64,000 nt of DNA, from NCBI GenBank assembly GCA_963792175.1, contig CAWBVG010000004.1, positions 27,665 through 91,664 of the forward strand, in the 5' to 3' direction. The notes under the pieces were generated by a model, which saw only the letters and a list, made by a program, of their open reading frames with translations, did not search any database and had not been told where the DNA came from. Position numbers and translations under genes: made by a program. The DNA is from CAWBVG01 sp963792175 (GTDB lineage Bacteria > Acidobacteriota > Vicinamibacteria > Vicinamibacterales > CAVVIG01). Below, piece by piece: positions 58,374-64,000 of this stretch; the first letter of the stretch is position 1, and each line of letters starts with the position of its first letter.

Positions 58374-58752
58374 TTACCGTCGGTGCTTGCGATCCTCGGT
58401 TTCCAGGTGCCGGATCAAGCCCGTCAGCATCTTCGCGATCTCCTCGTACATGTTGGAGATAGGAACGCGTTCGCTCTCGGTGATGTGGTTCCGCTTCACT
58501 GCAACCACCAGTTGCGTCCGAATCTCTCGGCTGGAGCCTTTGGACCGATAGCAGGTACTGCGCGAAATGGCGATCGGTAGATTGTTCGAAGCCCTCGCTA
58601 ATCAGAGAGGCCACGCGCTCTGAAGATGAACCGAGTTGATCGCGGAGCCGCGGGTCGCGCCTGAACGAATCGCGCTGGATGATCGCCGACACTTGAGCGG
58701 ACGCATCCATCGCCTTTTGATAGACGTCCAATTCTTCAACGCACTTGGCCAT
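58374..58752 (-). pseudogene. Four-helix-bundle (S23/IVS-type) protein, frameshifted
   Basis: From ATG 58752, AKCVEELDVYQKAMDASAQV, then LRDQLGSSSERVASLISEGFE and RHFAQYLLS match the 23S-rRNA-intervening-sequence/avd-like four-helix-bundle family (usual: E-x-L-x-V-Y/W-Q-K-A-M ... I-x-E-G-x). An extra base near 58505 shifts the frame; continuing in the next frame gives GSSREIRTQLVVAV and NMYEEIAKMLTGLIRHL to TAA at 58374, the expected C-terminal helices. The family is found both inside 23S rRNA inserts and as free genes beside reverse transcriptases; here neither is near. Function unknown. Confidence 0.78.
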
Positions 58753-58814
58753 GATCGGCCGATGAGCATGACTTGTGCCCATTCCAGACTTCGCTTGCAC
58801 ACAATCGGTGAACG

Positions 58815-58930
58815 GATGACTGAGACTGGACTGCCGACTGACGACTGGGACTGACGACAGACGACTTGGGACTGACGACAGACGACTGGACTGACTGACG
58901 ACTGACTGACGCTCCCGTCAGTCAGTCACT
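58815..58930. repeat. Word array (GACTGAC, about period 7-8)
   Basis: Over ten copies of GACTG/GACTGACGAC words, ending in a CAGTCAGTCA turn that overlaps the last codons of the ADOP gene. It is the complement of the array at 58257-58358. Confidence 0.85.
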
Positions 58931-61424
58931 CATATCGGAGAGCCGTCATCGGATCCACCTGCGACGCCCGGTGCGCGGGGATGAATCCCGCGGCAAGCGA
59001 AACGGCGGTCAGCGTCCCGGCTGCCGCCATCAGCACCACCGGATCGGATCCCTTCAACTGGAACAGCAGCGATTGCGCGAGCTGTCCGAGGCCGACGGCC
59101 GCGCCAAGGCCGATCGCGCCGCCGGCGAGCGTCATCAGACCCACCTGTCGCATCACCATCCGCCGCACGCGCCCGGGGTCGGCGCCGAGCGCCATGCGCA
59201 GGCCGATTTCCCGCGTGCGCTGCGTCACCGTGTAGGCGAGCACGCCATACAGGCCGATGGCCGCGAGCAGTGTCGCGAGAGACGCGAACGCCGTCGACAG
59301 CACGCTGATGAACCGATCGAGGAACACGTTCTCGCGAATCTGGTTCGGCAATGTCTTGAGGTTCTCGACCGGAAGATTGGCGTCGAGCCGCGCGATCGCC
59401 TTCGGGATGTTCGCCAGGAACTGATCGGGATCGGTCGATACCCGCGCGTAGAAGGTGATGAACCCGGCGCGCTCGTCCTGACGCGCCGGACGGAAGAACT
59501 GCGGAGGAATCTCCCGCTTGACGTCGCTGTACTTCGCGTTCTGCACGAACCCGACGATCTCCATCGTGAGCTTCTCGTTCGCGCCGCCGTCGCCGATGTG
59601 CTTGCCGACGACGGTGTCGCGGCTCAGGTTGAACTTCTTGGCAAACGCCTCGTTGACGATGGCGACTTTCGGCGCGCCCATCGTATCGGCTCGCGTGAAC
59701 TCGCGTCCCGCGAGCAGCGGCATCCCGAGCGTCTGAAAATAGGCCGGACCGATGACGTTGAAGCGCGACTCTCGATCGGTGTCCGGACCCGCGTTGAAGC
59801 CCTCGACCGCCACCGAGTTGCCCCAGTTGCTTCCGCCCAGCAACGGCACCGTCGCGCTCGTCACGCCGGCGACACCCGGCAGCGCGCTCAACTCGTCCTC
59901 GACGCGCTCATAGAATTGGCGGGATTTCTCGGGCGTATAGCCGTTCAACTCCGGCGAGATCGCGAACATCACGACGTGGTCGGCCTTGAGTCCCAGCTGG
60001 ACGCGACTGATGTTGAAGAGGCTGCGGGCGAAGAGGCCGGCCGATACCAGCAGCGCCATCGACAGCGCGATCTGCGTGGTCGCCAGCGACGTCCGGAATC
60101 GCGATGCGGCCCGCGCGCCAGACGGCTGACCGGACTGTCCCTTGAGCGCGCTGACCAGATCCGGACGCGTGCTGTGGATGGCCGGGAACAGCCCGAAGAG
60201 GATTCCGGTACCGAGGGCGAGGGCCGCTGCGAACAGCATCATCCGCCAGTCGATGCTGAAATCGATCGTGTTCGCCGCGTCGGACGGCAGCAGCGCCGCC
60301 ATCAGGTTCAGCGTCCACTGCGCGACCAGCAGGCCGCCGATGCCGCCGAACAGCGCCAGCAGGCACGATTCGCCGAGCAGTTGGCGAATCAGCTGTCCGC
60401 GGCCGGCGCCGATCGACAGCCGCACCGCCATTTCGGCGGCACGCGACGCGCTGCGCGCCAGCAGCAGGTTGGCGATGTTCGCGCAGGCGATGATCAGGAC
60501 GAACGCGGTGACGCCAAAGAGCAGCAGGAGCGGCGCCTTCGCTTCGCTGCGGACATCGCTCTGCCCGCGCGCCCCCTCGACCATCTGCAGCGGCTTGGCC
60601 TTGAAGCGCTCGAGCGTCTGCGGACTCATGCCCTTCTGCAGTGGCACTTCGACATCGTTCACAATCGTGTGGTACTGGGCGCCGAGCGCGGCCTTGGCCT
60701 GATCGATCGACACGCCCGGCTTCAGTCGCGCGAACACGTACGCCCAGTAGCTGCGCCGGTTGTCGAAGCCCTTGAACGGCTGCGAGAAGCCGCGCATGGT
60801 GATTGGCGCAAACAGCCGCGGCTTGAGGCCGAGCGTCGTGCCGTCGAACCCGCGCTCGGCGACGCCGACAATCGTCATCGTCTGGCCGTTGACGATGATC
60901 GACTGGTTGAGCACGCCAGGGTCGAGGCCGAAGCGCGACTGCCAATACGCGTGGCTGAGCACGACGACGTGCGACTCGCCGATCGTGCGGTCGTCTTCGG
61001 GGCCAAGCAGCCGGCCGATCGCCGGCTTGACGCCCAGCGTCTGGAAATAGCCGCCGGAGACCAGCAGCCCCTCGCCGTTCTGCGTCTGGCCGCGCGCCGA
61101 GAGGTTGGCGCCGAAGTTGACGTGCGCGCCGATCGACGTGAAGACCGTCTGCACCTTTTCGAGATCGCGGAACATCGGGTAGCTGAACACGTCGTCGCAG
61201 CCGCCGGCCTGGCCGCACGATGTCGACCCCGGCTTCGGGCCGGGCACGGCCAGATTGACCAGCCGATCCGGCTCCGGCACCGGCAGCGGGCGCAGGAGCA
61301 TCTGGTTGAAGAGGGAGAAGATAGCTGCGTTCGCGCCGATGCCGAGCGCCAGCGACACGATGGCCACGATGGTGACAAACGGCGTCTTGAACAGCGTGCG
61401 GAGCGCGAACTTCAGGTTGAGCAT
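58926..61424 (-). CDS. MacB/FtsX-like duplicated ABC permease (ADOP type)
   Basis: 832 residues from ATG 61424, which begins LNLKFALRTLFKTPFVTIV, the first membrane helix. Layout as the other permease: core domain (about 50-280), FtsX helices with NIANLLLARSASRAAEMAVR, then a second core domain and a final FtsX block (RTREIGLRMALGADPGRVRR) ending in PAHRASQVDPMTALRYE. The latter is the diagnostic end of MacB-type permeases. No ATP-binding gene is adjacent. Possible export or lipoprotein-release role; substrate unknown. An upstream ATG at 61490 would add 22 residues without homology. Confidence 0.92.
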   Translation of the reverse strand: MLNLKFALRTLFKTPFVTIVAIVSLALGIGANAAIFSLFNQMLLRPLPVPEPDRLVNLAVPGPKPGSTSCGQAGGCDDVFSYPMFRDLEKVQTVFTSIGAHVNFGANLSARGQTQNGEGLLVSGGYFQTLGVKPAIGRLLGPEDDRTIGESHVVVLSHAYWQSRFGLDPGVLNQSIIVNGQTMTIVGVAERGFDGTTLGLKPRLFAPITMRGFSQPFKGFDNRRSYWAYVFARLKPGVSIDQAKAALGAQYHTIVNDVEVPLQKGMSPQTLERFKAKPLQMVEGARGQSDVRSEAKAPLLLLFGVTAFVLIIACANIANLLLARSASRAAEMAVRLSIGAGRGQLIRQLLGESCLLALFGGIGGLLVAQWTLNLMAALLPSDAANTIDFSIDWRMMLFAAALALGTGILFGLFPAIHSTRPDLVSALKGQSGQPSGARAASRFRTSLATTQIALSMALLVSAGLFARSLFNISRVQLGLKADHVVMFAISPELNGYTPEKSRQFYERVEDELSALPGVAGVTSATVPLLGGSNWGNSVAVEGFNAGPDTDRESRFNVIGPAYFQTLGMPLLAGREFTRADTMGAPKVAIVNEAFAKKFNLSRDTVVGKHIGDGGANEKLTMEIVGFVQNAKYSDVKREIPPQFFRPARQDERAGFITFYARVSTDPDQFLANIPKAIARLDANLPVENLKTLPNQIRENVFLDRFISVLSTAFASLATLLAAIGLYGVLAYTVTQRTREIGLRMALGADPGRVRRMVMRQVGLMTLAGGAIGLGAAVGLGQLAQSLLFQLKGSDPVVLMAAAGTLTAVSLAAGFIPAHRASQVDPMTALRYE

Positions 61425-61479
61425 AATGGTAAACAAATAGACGCGAGGAACCGGCGTTTGGTTTATCCGTGGAGGTCGG

Positions 61480-61971
61480 ATGCACAGCACCGCTGCTCAG
61501 TTATCCAATCACATCAAGCGCACGGTTGCCGGTCCCATGTGGCACGGCCCTGCGCTCGACGAGCTGCTGGCCTCGGTGTCCAGCGATCAGGCCGCGGCGC
61601 GGCCCATCACGGGGGCTCACTCCATCTGGGAGATTGTGCTGCATGTGACCGCATGGGCCGAGATCGCCCTGGCGCGTCTGCACGGACAGCGCACCGGCGA
61701 TCCGGCGCCGGATGAGGACTGGCCGCCGGTGCGGGGCGTCATGCACGCCGCCGCCAACTGGCAGGCCGCGCTGGAACGGCTTCGCGAGAGCTATCGCGCC
61801 CTCGCGACGGACACGCGCCGGCTGGAGCCGCCGGCGTTCGACGAGAAGGTGGCGGGGGCCGATTATTCGGTGTCGAACCTGCTGCATGGTGTGATCGAGC
61901 ACGGCACGTATCATGGCGGGCAGATCGCCTTGCTGAAGCGGGCGCTGGAGGGAAAGAGGCCTGCCGTATGA
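61480..61971 (+). CDS. DinB family protein
   Basis: A 163-residue four-helix protein of the DinB superfamily. HSIWEIVLHVTAWAEIAL carries the first metal-binding histidine, and NLLHGVIEHGTYHGGQIALLKRA the H-x-x-x-H pair. It overlaps the YdeI gene by four bases (ATGA) and is the first of four overlapping genes. The start is 56 bases from the divergent ADOP start. Confidence 0.87.
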   Translation: MHSTAAQLSNHIKRTVAGPMWHGPALDELLASVSSDQAAARPITGAHSIWEIVLHVTAWAEIALARLHGQRTGDPAPDEDWPPVRGVMHAAANWQAALERLRESYRALATDTRRLEPPAFDEKVAGADYSVSNLLHGVIEHGTYHGGQIALLKRALEGKRPAV

Positions 61972-62525
61972 AACCGCGGTATTTCAAGACGCCGGCCGAC
62001 TTTCGCGCGTGGCTGGACGAGCATCACGCCGACACGCCGGAACTGTGGGTCGGCTTCTACAAGAAGGCGTCTGGCAAGGGCGGCATCAGCTACCAGGACG
62101 GCGTCGACGCCGCGCTGTGCTACGGCTGGATCGACGGCATCAAGAAGCGCGTCGACGAGCACAGCTACATGCACCGCTTTTCGCCGCGGCGGAAACGCAG
62201 CATCTGGAGTCTCGTCAACACTCGGCGCATGACGCAACTGATCAAGGACAAGCTCGTCGCCGAGCCGGGACTGCGGGTGTTCAAGGAGCGCGACGAGAAG
62301 CGAAGCGGCGTCTACTCCTTCGAACAGCGCCAGCAACCGCTCGCGCCCGCGTACGAGAAGCTGTTCAAGGCGAACCAGCCGGCGTGGACGTTCTTCCGCG
62401 CCCAGCCGCCGGGTTATCAGAAGCTCGCCACGTTTTTCATCATGAGCGCGAAGCAGGAAGACACGCAGCGCAAGCGGCTGCAGACGGTCATCGACAAGTC
62501 GGCCAGCGGAACGAGACTGCAATGA
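61968..62525 (+). CDS. YdeI/OmpD-associated family protein
   Basis: A 185-residue soluble protein. RYFKTPADFRAWLDEHHADTPELWVGFYKKASG, then ALCYGWIDGIKKRVDEHSYMHRFSPRRKRSIWS is the complete YdeI signature. Function unknown; E. coli members were linked to envelope stress. Start overlaps the DinB stop, and stop overlaps the GNAT start, both as ATGA. Confidence 0.9.
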   Translation: MKPRYFKTPADFRAWLDEHHADTPELWVGFYKKASGKGGISYQDGVDAALCYGWIDGIKKRVDEHSYMHRFSPRRKRSIWSLVNTRRMTQLIKDKLVAEPGLRVFKERDEKRSGVYSFEQRQQPLAPAYEKLFKANQPAWTFFRAQPPGYQKLATFFIMSAKQEDTQRKRLQTVIDKSASGTRLQ

Positions 62526-63052
62526 ATGTGACAAAGCCCGCCCTGCGAATCGAATCGGCGACCGAGCGCGACGTGCCCGTGATCCTGCGGATGATCAAGG
62601 GGCTCGCGGAGTACGAGCGGCTCAGCGACCACGTCATCGCGACCGAGGAAAAACTGCGCGCGACGCTCTTTGGTCCGCGTCCGGCGGCCGAAGTGCTGAT
62701 CGGCTATGACGGAAGCACGCCGGTCGGGTTTGCGCTGTTCTTCCAGAACTACTCGACGTTTCTCGCGCAACCCGGCATCTACCTCGAAGATCTGTTCGTG
62801 GTGCCCGAGGCGCGCGGACACGGCTACGGCCGCCAGCTGCTGGCGCATCTCGCGAGAATCGCCGGCGAGCGCAGCTGCGGACGGCTGGAGTGGTCGGTGC
62901 TCGACTGGAACGAGCCGGCGATCGGGTTTTACAAGAAGCTCGGCGCCGTGCCGATGGAGGATTGGACAATCTTCCGGCTGACCGGTGATGCGCTGGCGCG
63001 CTCTGGCGCCGCGCAGGTCTCGGCTCCATCGGGGTATAGTTCTCCCCTATGA
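62522..63052 (+). CDS. GNAT family N-acetyltransferase
   Basis: A 176-residue enzyme. YLEDLFVVPEARGHGYGRQLL is motif A with the acetyl-CoA pyrophosphate loop R-G-x-G-x-G, and WSVLDWNEPAIGFYKKLGAV is motif B; the layout is that of diamine (spermidine/spermine)-type acetyltransferases. It transfers an acetyl group from acetyl-CoA to an amine; substrate unknown. The last 15 residues are probably non-conserved. Stop overlaps the next ATG. Confidence 0.9.
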   Translation: MNVTKPALRIESATERDVPVILRMIKGLAEYERLSDHVIATEEKLRATLFGPRPAAEVLIGYDGSTPVGFALFFQNYSTFLAQPGIYLEDLFVVPEARGHGYGRQLLAHLARIAGERSCGRLEWSVLDWNEPAIGFYKKLGAVPMEDWTIFRLTGDALARSGAAQVSAPSGYSSPL

Positions 63053-64000
63053 AAGCTCTGGCTCTCGCGCTCGCGGCGGCAATGGTCTCGACGCAAACCG
63101 GCGGCGGCGCGACCGGATTCACGGCTCACGAAATCGGGACCGGATTGCGCGGCGGCTACCAGGTGGTCGTCGCGGATCTCAACAAGGACGGCAAGCCCGA
63201 CATCATCGCGCTTGCCTCGGGATTGCCGGAGCTGCTCTGGTACGAGAATCCCGGCTGGCAGAAGCACGTGCTCGCCAGCGGCGTGTCGCAGCTGATCAAC
63301 GCCGCCGCGTACGACATCGATGGCGACGGCATTCCCGAGATCGCCGTCGCGCAAGGCTTCACGATGTCGCCCAAGACCAGCAAGGGACAGATCGGGTTGC
63401 TGACGCATGGCGCCGACGTCACCGCGCCATGGACCTACAAGGAAATCGATGCGGTGCCGACAGCCCATCGCATCCGATGGATCGATGCCGACGGCAGCGG
63501 CAGGAAGATGCTGGCGATGGCGCCGCTCATCGGCCCGGAGTCGACGCCGCCCGACTACAAGGCGCCGATGTCGATTCTGTTCTACCGCGCCCCGGACTGG
63601 AAGCGCGAGGCCGTCACCGATGCGCTCACCGGTCTCGTGCACGGCATCGAAACCACACCGTGGGACGGCGTGAAAGGCGAGGTGCTCCTGAGCGCCGGCT
63701 TCACCGGTCTCAACCTGTACCGCTTCGCGAACGGCACGTGGGCGCAGACTGAATTATCGAAAGGCGACCCGCAACCGTGGCCGAAGAGCGGCGCGAGCGA
63801 CGTCAAGCTGGCGCGCCTGGGCGCGCAGAAGTTCCTCGCGACGATCGAACCGTGGCACGGCAACGAGGTCGTGATTTACCGGCAGGCGGGCGGCGCGTGG
63901 ACGCGACAGATGATCGACGACCAGATCGTGGACGGCCACACGATCATTACGCTCGACATCGACGGCGACGGCCGCGACGAAGTGATCGTCGGCCAGCGCG
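63049..64000 (+). CDS. Exported FG-GAP/VCBS-repeat protein, 5' part
   Basis: Open to the window end (317 codons seen). Signal peptide (ALALALAAAMVST), then repeated calcium-loop motifs of integrin-like FG-GAP propellers: VADLNKDGKPDIIAL, YDIDGDGIPEIAVAQ, LDIDGDGRDEVIVG. Between them lie aromatic strands such as LLWYENPGWQKHVL, typical of secreted acidobacterial and planctomycete propellers. Presumably a secreted or surface protein of unknown ligand. ATG at 63049 overlaps the GNAT stop. Confidence 0.85.
   Translation, partial: MKALALALAAAMVSTQTGGGATGFTAHEIGTGLRGGYQVVVADLNKDGKPDIIALASGLPELLWYENPGWQKHVLASGVSQLINAAAYDIDGDGIPEIAVAQGFTMSPKTSKGQIGLLTHGADVTAPWTYKEIDAVPTAHRIRWIDADGSGRKMLAMAPLIGPESTPPDYKAPMSILFYRAPDWKREAVTDALTGLVHGIETTPWDGVKGEVLLSAGFTGLNLYRFANGTWAQTELSKGDPQPWPKSGASDVKLARLGAQKFLATIEPWHGNEVVIYRQAGGAWTRQMIDDQIVDGHTIITLDIDGDGRDEVIVGQR

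Noticed and set aside
58971..61715. A 914-codon plus-strand frame opposite the ADOP permease
   Set aside because: It is the mirror frame of a clear permease gene; the product is rich in Arg, Glu, Gln and His with no domain, as expected from GC-rich antisense DNA.

Overview
The window is GC-rich (the coding sequence is dominated by GCG, CGC, GAC and CTC codons), densely packed with genes on both strands, and has the gene content of an Acidobacteriota chromosome, most like the Vicinamibacteria. The indicators are three Ser/Thr protein kinases with TPR or TolB/PD40 propeller tails, an ECF-type sigma factor of the acidobacterial Sig-70 X6 kind, two MacB-like duplicated permeases (ADOP type), two giant secreted BNR/sortilin-like propellers, a tricorn-type protease and a VWFA-related secreted protein. 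The assignment rests on family content only. I see no rRNA, tRNA, CRISPR array, integrase, transposase or phage gene.

Layout. 1-2235: PEBP tail, DUF1697, YitT and MOSC genes, compact and co-directional. 2264-6000 (minus): secreted DUF3089 hydrolase and a two-gene histidine-rich membrane module. 6023-7940: VOC protein and an unknown secreted protein. 8033-8887 (minus): SRPBCC-ArsR pair with an operator inside its promoter. 9011-12308 (minus): BNR propeller. 12435-16605: kinase-TPR gene and an ABC exporter. 16978-20090: secreted esterase-like protein and GlpT. 20087-27528: TMEM175 channel, secreted amidohydrolase, second BNR propeller, secreted asparaginase, 2-hydroxyacid dehydrogenase. 27540-30256: badly decayed kinase. 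30439-36482: YjbR, two small ORFs around a strong terminator, hydrolase, tricorn protease coupled to a VWA protein. 36579-49436: arylamine N-acetyltransferase, NIPSNAP, cupin, two paralogous M20 peptidases enclosing an MHS transporter, an efflux adaptor and an outer-membrane barrel, then DinB, tannase, YbjQ, YaeQ and YdeI-like genes. 49564-54735: kinase, beta-helix protein, sigma factor and lipoprotein whose two divergent intergenic regions share a two-box motif. 54869-61424: two ADOP permeases around an alpha/beta hydrolase and a broken four-helix-bundle gene. 61480-64000: DinB, YdeI, GNAT and FG-GAP genes with stop/start overlaps at each junction.

Three features run through the whole window. 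First, about sixteen intergenic sites hold arrays of degenerate 7-9-base words, usually as two opposed arrays able to form long hairpins; a separate 69-base palindromic element recurs at three convergent gene ends. Second, about one gene in four carries a single-base frameshift, mostly one extra base, which looks more like unpolished long-read sequence than biology; these genes are listed as one feature with the break given. Third, several genes have a -10-like hexamer six to eight bases before the start codon, suggesting leaderless transcripts.

Functionally the window is rich in exported proteins for scavenging peptides, amides and esters (DUF3089, esterase, tannase, amidohydrolase, asparaginase, tricorn, M20 peptidases) plus uptake and efflux (GlpT, MHS permease, ABC exporters, adaptor, outer-membrane barrel), with kinases and a sigma factor as regulators. 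This fits a heterotrophic soil or sediment bacterium.
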